A DNA stretch of 64,000 nucleotides from Gordionus sp. m RMFG-2023 (Eukaryota > Nematomorpha > Gordioida > Chordodea > Parachordodidae): NCBI RefSeq assembly GCF_954871325.1, contig NC_088777.1:20127366-20191365 (forward strand), written 5' to 3'. Shown here piece by piece: positions 1-10,522 of the stretch (within the stretch, counting starts at the first letter, position 1; each line of letters starts with the position of its first letter). The position numbers were made by a program, and so were the translations under genes. A model generated the notes under the pieces. That model was not told the DNA's origin. It saw only the letters and a program-made list of their open reading frames with translations, and made no database searches.

Positions 1-248
1 TGGACCCAATAGATTTGATGGATTTTGATCAATATCATCGATTTGGTTAAAAATATTGGAATCGTTTCTCGGATTTGATTCATTATTTAAATTTATAATA
101 TTTGCAATATCTTCTGAGTGACTGATGGGTGAAGAAATATCGGAATCGAATTCGTCTGTTTCCTTGAGGTTGATATTATTACCGTCGGCAGTTGTAATAA
201 ATGTTGAATTGAGAGTGGACGAAGAAATTTTTGTGCTCGGAAGTTGGT
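1..248 (-). CDS. MLLT3/MLLT1-like: AF9/ENL-like gene, fifth visible exon (partial)
   Basis: Open frame of about 82 codons running off the left edge. The acceptor is TTTTAAAAG followed by AC CAA CTT. The preceding exon ends in phase 1 with one base (A) left over, and A+AC makes Asn, so the two exons join in frame. The product is acidic and Ser/Asn/Asp-rich (for example SSTLNSTF, ETDEFDSDISSPISHSED), typical of the disordered middle of AF9/ENL proteins. The ANC1-homology domain that ends AF9 family proteins and binds AFF4, DOT1L or CBX8 is not visible and should lie beyond base 1. Calling it part of this gene rests on strand, phase and composition, not on direct homology. Confidence 0.75.
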
Positions 249-676
249 CTTTTAAAAGAGTAATATATTAAATACAATATAAGTTGATAAAAAATGTTCA
301 GTGCTTTTATCATAACATTTTAAAAAATTGGTAAGATTAGGATTGTTTGTAAAATTGCTATATTTATATATACAACATTTTCAATTTAATCTTTGTTTTC
401 TGTGTTATCCAATTTCTATCATTAAAAGAATTTATGAGATTATGTGAACCAAATATATTCTATTTATTCTTTGGTATTTCCGAAAGATACGCCGATATTC
501 ACGATGTAAGTATCGGTATCGTCGACACATTCAATTTTAGCCGATACAAGTGACCAATGCCCAAAAATGACAATTAACATGCATAGATTATGCCTACATG
601 AAGAAGGTTTTTCCCATTTCCTCATAATTCATTTTGCTTTTGTAAATTTCAAATTATAAATAATATTGGCTTAATC

Positions 677-1030
677 TAATGATCTGCATCCCGTCTAATT
701 TTTAAAGCCTGGCCGAATATTTTCTCTTAAAAATTTATCCGGCCCGATGCTGAATCAAATTTTTTTATTTGTCCCGAAAAGCCCGACCCAAATTTAAATA
801 TAGAAATATTTAATATTTTTTAAATAGAAAAAATATTCTACAAATAGAAAATACTTGCATATTGTTTCTTGCAATTTTAAAATATATCAATTATTTCACA
901 AAATTGAATGATTTCATATTTAAAAATTAAAGCCCAACCCAGCCTCACAAATTTTTTAAAAAATATTAAGCTTGACCTAGCCTGGACCGAAATTATTTTA
1001 TCTAACCAGGCCGGGATATGCAGACCTCTA
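677..1030. mobile_element. hAT-like MITE, GCCTGGCC-rich
   Basis: Left end TAATGATCTGCATCCCG and right end CGGGATATGCAGACCTCTA form an imperfect inverted pair. The interior repeats GCCTGGCC/GCCCGACCC words typical of a subterminal repeat. The same subterminal vocabulary recurs near 15.1-15.4 kb, 48.4-48.6 kb and 51.4-51.6 kb. Flanks match only poorly as an 8-bp target duplication (last four bases AATC agree), so the ends are approximate. Confidence 0.45.
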
Positions 1031-1735
1031 AACGAATCTTAATTCCTTTTCAATAAACACTATGATTTTTTGACATTGGTGGTATCAATCGATATCATAT
1101 TGGTATCGAGAATAGAGATCAGCACAGCCTTATCTGAGAAAAATGGTTCGGCGTGATCAAGAATATTTAACACAAATTGACATGAACCAATTTTTTTGTT
1201 AAAAAAAAGCCATAAACATAAATTTGCATTATTCAAGACAATTCAGGTCAGTCCAGCCCTAAAAATATTTTACACAAGTTGCCCAGACCGTACCAAAATA
1301 TTTTTAGCGTGGGCTTTAGCGATCTCTAAGCCGTACTATCATAAATATCGGCAGAAAAGTGGTAATGGTGCATCTCTGGTATTTTCGCTTCTTTATTTTA
1401 TTTTATAAATATTCATAAATAACTCACCTATATTAGGGCTTGGTTTGATTATAATCTCAGTAGTTGCTGAGTTATAGTGCTTCTTGATTTGACGTCCGTT
1501 ATTTTCCAAATTGTTATTTGTAATTTTACTTATGTGACGTTTTTTAGATTTGTGGGATTCTAATCAATAGAAAATATTTGCATATCAATAAAAAATATTG
1601 ATTAAACTACAGAATATTATTAATATTAAGATTTAGCATAATACCCTCTTTTATTTATATAATTAATGTATGCTAAGTTAATCCTATAAAAAATGAATTT
1701 TGCATTATTCGTATTTAATTTAATTCAAATAATTG

Positions 1736-2630
1736 TAGTGGTGTAAAGTAACGTCGATGATAATATGTCGTTACTTTTCGAGGGAAAAAAACACTGTTCG
1801 TAACTTGTTTCATGAAATAACGAGAACGTTACTCGTTACTTAAAATTTTTTTTAAAAAACACATTTTATTATATTTTTCTAAATATATAAATAATTTAAC
1901 CGGGTTTTAAATTAAAATATATCACCTAAGTTCTTCATTTTATTTATTTATTACATTTTCATTGTTGTTTATGCAGTCAAGACTGTTAAATTAATAAATA
2001 TTGAATCAATCAAGGTATGTTAATTTAAATGAACTAATTATTTCTTCAGAAGAAGATGATTTAACTCTGCCCTGGCCCCTATAAAACAATTTTATATACC
2101 ATTAGGAAATTAAGACTATATTATGTGAGTAAAGATTATGCCCTAATTCAAATATTTCAACCTCGATGTGCAGCAGCTCAAATCTAAAGAAACAGATAAG
2201 GGTAAAAATATGAATTCCGATTAAATTCTGATAAAGATAAAAAAAAATTTTGATGAGGATCTGAATGGAGATTTTTGATAAATTCCTATAAATAAATTTT
2301 TTATTTATTAAATATAAATATAATACAACCCTCCCATCCTCTGCCCAATTTTAACGTGTGTTTAACACAGCGAAAGCTGTGTTGAGCAATAAGCGCTTTT
2401 GTTTATCCGATAAAAATTTTGATAATCATTTAAAAATAAATAAATAACTACAAAAAGAACTTATTTTATAATTTTTCTATAATTTTATTTTTTATTATCT
2501 ATAGAGAAAAACATATATAAAACGAAAATTTATATATAAAATTTAGTAATTTTTAAGTAACGAGTAAAGCCTTACTTTTTTTGAATAACGAGTAACGCGT
2601 TTCTTTTTTGAAACAACGTTTACAGCATTA
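1736..2630. mobile_element. non-autonomous hAT-like element
   Basis: Left end TAGTGGTGTAAAGTAACG and right end CGTTTACAGCATTA are imperfect inverted repeats of the common CAGTGTTGTAAAGTAACG type. Just inside, GTTACTCGTTAC on the left is mirrored by AGTAACGAGTAA on the right. No transposase is readable in the interior. Target duplication is not clear. Confidence 0.5.
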
Positions 2631-2942
2631 ATTAAATGTATTCGTATAAAACGAATAATCGATAATTAAATTCTCTAAAAATTCTAAAGAAAAAAAATGA
2701 AAAATAATTGCTCGTGAAAATTAAATAAACAAAAAGTTCCACGTGTCATATGTTGACAACTTACGAATAATAAAAGTGAATAATGAAATGGTTGGGCAAA
2801 TATTTTCTATTCAATATTCTTATTTGAATCGAATAATTATTCGAATTTATAAAACACAAATGGAATCATGAATACTTGGTTTTAAGTAAACTTGGTATAG
2901 TATATAACAAATCTTGATCAAAAATAAATATAAAAAACTCAC

Positions 2943-3363
2943 TCATTTCATCGAAAGCATCTGAGGAATCGTTATCAAATAGCGGGGAATTTTCATTTTT
3001 ATGTTTTATCGTTTTATTTTTGTTATCGTGATGGTTTTTACCTATCGACTTGACTAATTTGTTATCGCTATTTTTCACATTACTCGCGGACTGTGTCATG
3101 GAAGAAGACGAGATATTATGATTTGTAATATTGGTTTTGTGTTCTTTCTTGGCTTTCGAAGATTGATTTGCATAATTCTGTGCTTGATTAATATTACTAT
3201 CTTCACTTTTAACTTTAGCATGTTGTGAGTTTAGTTTTTTATCTTTATTAAAAGAGCTCACGTCTAGGTCCATATGTTTTTTCTTATGAGATTTAAGGCT
3301 GGAATTAATGATGCTATTTGAATTATTAAGATTATTTGATGGGTATGAGAATTTGGTGGAGTC
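2943..3363 (-). CDS. MLLT3/MLLT1-like: AF9/ENL-like gene, fourth visible exon (Ser/Asn/Lys-rich linker)
   Basis: The exon begins after acceptor TTCCCAG with GAC TCC ACC AAA and ends at a strong donor, ATGA|GTGAGT. Its length of 421 nt gives entry in phase 0 and exit in phase 1, both agreeing with the neighbouring exons. The first part contains a basic cluster (SLKSHKKKHMDLDVSS), and the rest is rich in Asn, Ser and Lys with no recognisable fold. In vertebrate AF9 the equivalent stretch is a long polyserine/basic linker with nuclear localisation signals, and the Lys clusters here could serve that role (inference). Met codons inside this frame are not needed as starts because the frame is open back to the acceptor. 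Confidence 0.8.
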
Positions 3364-3578
3364 CTGGGAATTTTCGTTCCAAAAGAGTAATATACAAAAA
3401 AATATAATATAAAATATCGATAAAATGACCCTACAATCACTTTAAGATAGTCGCTTTGCGAGAGTCTTTGGATAAATAATAAAATATCAAATATTTCGAA
3501 GTCACTATATGACAAAAAAAATCAAACCCGCATTTTTATATAAAATCTAAATATGTGAAATTAAAAATCAAAATTTAC
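3364..3578 (-). other. AF9-like short intron
   Basis: 215-bp intron with donor GTAAAT after codon AAA and a T-rich tract before the acceptor CCCAG. The open frame across part of it (3515-3264) is a by-product of the T-rich intron and the exon that follows it, not a separate gene. Confidence 0.75.
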
Positions 3579-4118
3579 TTTAATATGATTTAAACTGGTA
3601 CCGGGTTTTATGGGGTCACCAAATAAGCTGGTAAAGCTTAGATTGTCCTCGGTATTATTTAAATCCTTTCCGGAAGCAGTTAAGCTAATTTTAGATGTAT
3701 TTGCGCTGAAATAATCGTGGCCTTTTTGAGTGCCGTGTTGAGATTTAGACGAGCTTTGACTGTTTAATTTGACGATGGAATTATTGTTACAAGATTTAAA
3801 AGTCGAATTATGTGATGAACTACTTTGACTAGAACCAGAATCTTTGCTGTCCTTATTGATGTTGTTGATAGGATGCGAGGAACCATGGTTCATAGTGGTC
3901 ACAGTACAGGCAAGGTTATTATTGTTATAGGCGTTAATATTTGTCAAATTGGTTGTCGAGTTATTTAAAATGGTAGTATGCGAGGAATTCTGTAAAACTT
4001 GTGAGCTTTCCCCTGTATGATTGCTGGAATTTTTGGATTGAAAAGACGAATTAGTGGAGAGAGAAGTGGAAGGATTATTCTGGTGCTGAGGAGAAGTGGT
4101 GAGGGAAGCCACCATTAC
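3579..4118 (-). CDS. MLLT3/MLLT1-like: AF9/ENL-like gene, third visible exon (Ser/Asn-rich linker)
   Basis: 180 codons, phase 0 at both ends. It begins after an AAAAAAAG acceptor with V-M-V-A-S-L-T-T-S and ends ...NHIK before GTAAAT. Composition is extreme: runs of Ser, Asn, Thr and Gln such as SSQSSSSHNSTFKSC. This corresponds in position to the polyserine region that directly follows the YEATS domain in vertebrate AF9 (..KAGG then Ser run). No folded domain is expected. The acceptor choice is set by phase: another AG further upstream would put the reading frame out of register with the YEATS exon. Confidence 0.82.
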
Positions 4119-4490
4119 CTTTTTTTGAGGAGGGATGGACCATGATAAAAAGGGGGTAAAATCTATTAATATTGTTATAAAATATATATAAGTTCATTAG
4201 AGTCTGACTGGAGGTGGGGGCTTACATATTATAATCAAAATTTTAAAAAACTATCGTTTGTAAATTTATTGTTTCCATTTATTTTATTTTATTTATGCAT
4301 AAATTATTTCTTTTTTTCCCATTCTTTTAAAAATATTCCTAAATTGATTTACCCCTCCTGCCTCGCTTAAAACTAGGGGGTTTTATTTTGGAAGCCCCGG
4401 TATTCGCAGTGGTAAATTATCTGTTTCACTTTATATAAGTTGTGCAATAAAAAAATACACCCCCCCCCACCCATTCGCATATAGGTTTAC
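4119..4490 (-). other. AF9-like intron
   Basis: 372-bp intron between donor GTAAAC after ...KAGG and the acceptor at 4120-4119. It contains a C-tract (4460-4468 on the plus strand) and nothing else recognisable. Confidence 0.75.
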
Positions 4491-4717
4491 CCCTCCGGCT
4501 TTGATCAACTTTTTCTGAAACTCTGGTGTGGGGTTTTGGAAGGTCAATTTCTCGCACCTGACGTGATTGACGGGCGGACAATCCTGTAAATGCAGGAACA
4601 GATCATATTCAAACCGAATCTTTTTGGGCTCGTCTCGGTTTTTGAAGTAAACCTCGAGAGGTAATATAAACCCGGCATAACCAGACTCCTTGATTTGATA
4701 AGGAGGTTCCCTGACCA
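4491..4717 (-). CDS. MLLT3/MLLT1-like: AF9/ENL-like gene, second visible exon (YEATS domain, C-terminal half)
   Basis: 227 nt, entered in phase 1 (G from the upstream exon plus TG gives Val) and left in phase 0. It codes [20 protein letters not shown] followed by [17 protein letters not shown] and a C-terminal KLIKAGG. This is the second half of a YEATS domain of AF9/ENL type; the order and spacing match vertebrate AF9 almost residue for residue. The Tyr of GYAGF is one of the aromatic cage residues that hold acetyl- or crotonyl-lysine of histone H3 in the AF9 family (established knowledge). The exon junctions (before the VxxxPPY segment and right after AGG) are where I would expect them for the family. 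Confidence 0.95.
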
Positions 4718-4919
4718 CTATATGAAAGAGAAATTTAATTAATATTAAATATATGATTATATTATTATGGGATTAAAAATTGGTAAACGACAGAAGCAGG
4801 GGTATTCCAGAGCCATCCTTTCTGCTAATATTTATACATTATTCAAAATATAAAAAAATTTATCTATAATTTTAATTAATATTTATATTATAATAAACTT
4901 CTTTATCTAGAACCTGTTG

Positions 4920-5335
4920 TCATTGGTTAATGAATGGTCAGAATTTTCCTCCATCTTTCAAATTATCCTTCTCCATACTCTTCTCTCTTCTTTCACCAAA
5001 TCTCTATTTTCACCAGCATCCCACTGCTTAGCTTCCCGTATATAACCAATATTTCTACTGTTTCCCGGCTTATCTCTCTTTCAAAAATCAAGATGAGAAA
5101 GGACAAGAATCGAAAGCATTTCTTTTCATATAGATGATTCGCCCTACTCTCTACTTTAATATATTCGACACTAAATTCTAATTTAAGTTACTTGGGCGGC
5201 TATGGATCCTTTTCTATTTAGTGTCCTCCCATCGATTTTTCCTCATTGGTAAAAACTCAACACTTCGATCCAAAAAATGCCGGTCTCAAATGAAACCTTC
5301 CATTCCTTCATCTAATTCAGTCATATTACAATGAA
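4920..5335. other. unique, less AT-rich intronic block
   Basis: About 400 bp that is noticeably richer in C and less repetitive than the surrounding intron, with many pyrimidine-rich runs on the plus strand. Small open frames on either strand (for example 4934-5137 plus) look accidental. It could be a conserved regulatory segment or an undetected small exon, but nothing in it is diagnostic. Confidence 0.3.
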
Positions 5336-5644
5336 TGAATGAAAAGGTTTACAGATAGAAGAATGAAAAGTTGCGTAAACTACAATAACTATGAACATTA
5401 TTTGTACATACACAAATAAAATTTTGTTCTATAAATATTCAGAAACATGTTATGTTGAAATATAATTCCGCGAGACCAAATTTTTAAAACTTAAAAAACG
5501 GGCTCTAAGTATAATATAGAATTGAAAAATAACACCTGAAAAAACACATATATATAATATTATGAGATATAATTTTATAAATGATACGTCATTCTTACAT
5601 ATATTATAAGGCACAAACACAAGTTAAAAAAAATATACATATTA

Positions 5645-6274
5645 GGGGCTGCGTCAATCTACAAATTTACCGATCCTATCCGATATTACTAAAAACCCGA
5701 TCCAATTCCGATATTTATTTTTGAAACTATATTATAAAAATATCAATATTTTCTATTTAAATAAAACTAAGTGTATTTTGTTTTCTTTATACTCCAAAAG
5801 TTAATAATCTCATTTAAAATATTTGCAATGTTTATGGATGAATGTGTAGTGCTGTTAAATTTTTAAAAAGGGCTAATTCAAGATTTTAGCCAAACGAAAT
5901 TTCGACAATACAAGTCCAAATAATCTTGAGTAATTTACTTTTGGCTAAAATCTTGAGTTAACCGTATTTAAAAATTGGCTAGACCCGTTCAACAACACTA
6001 ACTGAATGCGACTGGTTGGAAATTTTAAATCTTTTTCTTGTTGCAGATAATATAATATAGTGTAAAATTTTAAACTACATTTTTAAACACTACAACAAAT
6101 AAATTGTATTTTAGTTCCTTTCATTAATTTATTATTATGAAATTATTTATAAAATAAAAAATATATAATTATATATACAATAATAAAATAACCAAAAACA
6201 ATAAACAAAATATTGGATCGGTTTTTGAAAAAAAATATCGGCCCGATCCAATATTTAATATCGGCACAGCCACA
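5645..6274. mobile_element. MITE with CCGATCC/GGATCGG ends
   Basis: Left GGGGCTGCGTCAATC followed by CCGATCC...CCGATATT is mirrored on the right by GGATCGG...AATATCGGCACAGCCAC. Interior is AT-rich and noncoding. A smaller MITE (5847-6002) lies inside it. Exact ends and target duplication are uncertain. Confidence 0.45.
5847..6002. mobile_element. palindromic MITE nested in another MITE
   Basis: Ends TAGTGCTGTT and AACAACACTA are inverted, and GGCTAATTCAAGATTTTAGCC pairs with GGCTAAAATCTTGAGTTAACC further in. Flanks TGAATGTG and TGAATGCG (7 of 8 identical) look like an 8-bp target duplication. Same family as the copy at 60118-60328. Confidence 0.6.
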
Positions 6275-6409
6275 ATACATATATTATATTTATATATTAT
6301 ATGCCATTAACATATTAAATTCATAAAAATTATTTATTTTCATTTCAATGTTAGTATAATATTATGATAGAATAAAGTAATGCCTTATAATATTATATAT
6401 ATGAGAAAT

Positions 6410-6852
6410 AACGTCACTAGAGAGCTGGTAAGTATCTAACTCCTATATATATAACTCCTTACTATCTAATTTTAACTACAAGAATGAATATCTCTTTTAT
6501 TAATATAATTTTCCAAGTAATTCAATAATAATAATTTCAAGTATATTATAAAAAAAATCCAATAATTCCATAATAATAAAAAATAATAATATCATAATAA
6601 TACATAATACATTATTATTATTTATTTCTGACCAATCAAAAATATGCACTATTTGTTGATTGATGGCTACGTTATAATGAAATATAATAAAAATTACGTA
6701 AAGCTACAACAGTAAGGACTCGACAAATGTCAAATTTAGAGAGCCCTTTCAAAATTTTTTAGAAATATAAATATTGAAGCAAAATATTTTAAAAAATAGT
6801 GGTTTATAATTTTTTGATTTTAAGCATTGAGCCTCAACAAGTCTAGTGACGT
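6410..6852. mobile_element. MITE with AACGTCACTAGA termini
   Basis: AACGTCACTAGA at the left is the exact reverse complement of TCTAGTGACGTT at the right. The 443-bp interior is noncoding. CACTA at the ends recalls the CACTA superfamily, but no clean 3-bp target duplication can be defined because the flank ACGT is itself palindromic. Confidence 0.45.
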
Positions 6853-7528
6853 TCTTGATATAAAAAAACAATGTATGCCATAATAAAATGGATTGATCTA
6901 TTTAACCATGCATATCTGGTATAAATCATATTTAATATTAAATTTTAACTTATAAAAATTATTATGATATAATATTTTATAAAAATAACTTTGAATTTGA
7001 AACATGTATAAAGGATTGACCAATAATATTAACAATTATCCTACTTTTTATCACCTTTCCAATTTTTAGATGATTATACGTTTAATAACCTAGCATCCTC
7101 AATATTTGATATAAATTAAGCGAAATTTTCTTATTGGGCGTTATTTTTCACTTCAATTATTTAATATATTATTTTTCAATTTTTTTAGGGGCATTTTTTA
7201 ATTTGAGTATATGCCATATAGTATAAAATATGGTTTAAATAGAAAGGAAACCCCAAATTAAAATGGCAACACTTGATAGTATAAAGCAGGCAATCAACTA
7301 TCAGCAAGTTTAATTTTTAATAAAAACTAGAAGTGGTCCATACAACTTTTTAGATGTCATCAAATTCGATTTAAATAAGATTATTAGAAAATTTTCGAAA
7401 TCAAATAGGCAATTCAAAATCTATTCTATAAAAAAAGATCCAGCATATCTTTAAAACTTCTATGATCGAAAATGTTACCAACTTTGATTGAAACGCGACA
7501 TTTTTTTAACTAAAAATGATAGCTCTTT

Positions 7529-8578
7529 ATTGTAACCAGGGATGTGAATACGAACCCGGACCCTCCTGAACTCTCGTATTTGGGCTGAACCTGAATCCGG
7601 ATCCTTTTTAAGAGTGGAGGGTCCAAGGGTTCTAGGTGTTATAAATTTTTTTAAATTTTATTAACTTTTTTTGTGGAATCATTTATTTATCTTGGCGTTT
7701 TTCTTTCAATTTTCTTCCTGGACTTCCATTTTATTTAGAGATTGACATCATAAATTATTTTCCAGTGTAATATAATTTTATTATGTAAATTTATTAATAT
7801 GCTATAAAAATACGTTGATTATTTTGAAATTGAATTATTTTGTAGTACAAATAATATTTTAATTTAAATGATAATTCACAACACGTTGGTCCTCAATTTG
7901 AGCAAAAACAAATGGCTAAAGACCATCTTAAGGATTTATGGCATAAGCAAAACTCCATTATTTACAATATATTGGAGGCTACGACGATACATATTGGTTG
8001 TAGTGAATGATAGCAACATTGATGATCTTAAAATTTTACTTTTAGATAGAGAAAAAAAATCAAATTATCATCAGATAGAAAGGAGGATCAAAAAATGCCT
8101 ATAGCATCTTTATAGTAAAGTTCTCAGAAGTTAAGAAAATAAATAAGGATATAAATATTTTAAAATTCAGGGAAGAAAATTCTTCAATATATCCAGAATT
8201 ATCATGGCTGTAACAGCGACACAAGTACAATAATTTTATAAAGATAACTATCTATTTTAGGTAAGGGTAGAAGAACGTGAATTTTCATCTTTGAAATATA
8301 TATTGTCTACTTTCGTGGAAATCTCAAGAATGTATTTTAGAAGATATTATTATTGTGAGAGAATAAAACATTTAAAATATAAATTATTTCATTTTTAAAT
8401 TTTTCATTTGTAAATTAGAATATGTATATATTGAAGTATAATAATAAATGAATGAAAAAAAATCTTATTTTGAGTCATTATTTTTATGTTCCCTGAACCC
8501 GGACCCGGGTCCTATCAAATTTTATTCCTGTACCCGAACCCTTTTTTTTGTCGAAGGGTTCACATCCCTGATTGAAAC
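7529..8578. mobile_element. hAT-like element with CAGGGATGTGAA ends
   Basis: The element spans 7537-8570 and begins CAGGGATGTGAA and ends TTCACATCCCTG, a perfect 12-bp inverted repeat. Flanks ATTGTAAC and ATTGAAAC (7 of 8) form the 8-bp target duplication expected of hAT. Subterminal GAACCCGGACCC repeats are present near both ends. The interior has a short open frame (7868-8104) that I do not recognise, so this is probably non-autonomous or a decayed copy. Confidence 0.75.
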
Positions 8579-10060
8579 ATGATAACTTATTACCAAAGAT
8601 GTAATAATGTCAGGGGTATTAGCTAATGCCGATAAAAATATCAAAACAGTTTTTAAATTTTGATTTTATTAAGCTTCCTTTCTTTTCTTTAGAATAACAA
8701 ATAAAGCTAATAAAATTCTATTTTTATTTTCTGACTGAAAAATTGGCTTCGCTTATGTCTATTCAAGTTTATAATTTAATAAAGAAATTTCGAAGCAACT
8801 ATTAAATATAGGCAGGTTGCTAGAATTAGATTTCTAACTCTGGCGGTATTAGCACGACGTTAGTAAAACTAGCTAGCATAGTGATATCTGAAAAATTATT
8901 TAGTAAAATTAAAAGATCACGCAAAAGATACTTGCGTTAGTATTTGAAAAATTAATTTTTATCAAAAATTATCTGTTTTAAATCTTATACTAATAAAAAT
9001 AAAGCTGTCATGCATTTTATTTTTAAAAAGCTCAATATTAGACTTGTTTTCGTAAGACCCCGCCAGTAAGAAACTTCTGATTTTCTTCTATGTCAGAGTC
9101 AGACAAATCCATCCCTATTTTTAACAGCCCAATAAGCAAAATTTTATAATCAGGTTTGACACATACACCTCTATAAGATTTTTTGAAAAAAAAATTAAAA
9201 TGATTTGATTTATGAAAACTAATAAAACAAATGCAGGATACTTTATTATATTAAAGATTTTTGAAAATATAAAGATTTTTCACAATACTTGGTAAAATTA
9301 TGGTTTAATTTTGAAAAAGGGTAAAGTATGTTAGTAATAATACTTTTGAGATAGGTGGCAAAAATAAAGGAAATTAGATTTTTGTAAGCACGAGGAAAAT
9401 AAAATAAATTTGCAAAAAATATTGATTATATTTTAATGAAAAATAGAATTTACCGAAAATCAGAATTAGATCTGTCGCCCGTTCCAGTCCAAAAATAAAA
9501 TTTAAAAATAAGCCAACCTCGCTCAAATTAGGAAGAATGGGCATTAAAGAAAGCAGACACCATATTGATTAGTTTTTAGATGAGTTAAAATTTACTAAAT
9601 TTAAAGTATAAATTTTATCCTCGTAGAGATATCAATAGCTAAGCACAACAAAGTTTCTATTTTACTATAATTTATCATTATCTTTATGATGTACAGAATC
9701 CCTGTTAATTTTATCATAACTAGAAAAAAAATTCTTAGATTACTTTATATTTCAATAATATTTCTGAAGAATATGTTGACAATTTTCTAGTGTTTTTATC
9801 ACTAATTTGATGCATCAGAATGGCCAACTTAAAAATATCATCTGATACCCTTTCTAAAAATAAATATCCAATATTAAAAATCGGTGAATAATTGTATCCT
9901 TACATTGTTTCATTTTAAATCTACAATTTTTTCAAAAATGTTTTTTATTAAATTATTTCTATCTGTATAATTATACGTTTCTAATGGAGATGTCGATTCA
10001 CAAAATCGTTAGACAAATGCATAAAATTGCATAGAATTTGTTTTTTAAAATCATATATAT
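8579..10060. other. intronic stretch without recognisable feature
   Basis: AT-rich sequence inside the AF9-like intron. One short minus-strand frame around 9130-9040 reads MDLSDSDIEENQKF but is too short to assign. No inverted repeats or known domains were recognised. Confidence 0.4.
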
Positions 10061-10231
10061 GATTAAATCATGTGTGTAGCCAGGAATTTTCTGGGCAAAG
10101 GGAGGGGGGGGAGGGGGTAATTTTTTTAAATACGGAAAAAATTTTCTTTTTAAATTGTTAAAAATTTATTAGTAGTTGCTATATAAAATTTATTTGAACT
10201 AATATTAAAAAAAATTTGAACACAAAATATT

Positions 10232-10377
10232 AATAAGAGCATGATATAAATTATATAATAAGCATGATATTGTTTATAAATATATAAACTGGTAAGTAAA
10301 TTACAATAAGAGCATGATATAAATTATATAATAAGCATGATATTGTTTATAAATATATAAACTGGTAAGTAAATTAC
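10232..10377. repeat. perfect 73-bp tandem duplication
   Basis: 10232-10304 and 10305-10377 appear identical by eye over 73 bp, and AATAAGA then starts a third partial unit. Identity in a neutral AT-rich setting implies a recent duplication. Confidence 0.9.
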
Positions 10378-10522
10378 AATAAGATATCATAGAATTTAAA
10401 CATTGCATGATGATATAAAGTGAATCAAATATCCTTCATATAAGGAAGCTAAATATTTGCAATTGAGCTAATTTTTCATTAACTTGTTTGGTACTTGGTA
10501 TCAAGAAGTATCTATGTAGGTG

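Larger units (their letters stand above)
249..2942 (-). other. AF9-like intron with two or more hAT-like insertions
   Basis: Intron between the phase-1 donor at 2942-2941 (GTGAGT) and the acceptor at 250-249. It holds a short GCCTGGCC-rich MITE (677-1030), a hAT-like element (1736-2630) and, around the latter, AATTCGAATCGAAT-type sequence resembling the ends of the hAT at 39494-41256. That suggests a younger element landed in an older one. No coding potential belonging to the host was seen here. Confidence 0.6.

Noticed and set aside
3264-3515. 83-codon minus-strand frame
   Set aside because: It runs through a T-rich intron and overlaps the real AF9-like exon in another frame.
6410-6852. Firm assignment to the CACTA superfamily
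   Set aside because: The ends contain CACTA but no 3-bp target duplication or transposase is present.
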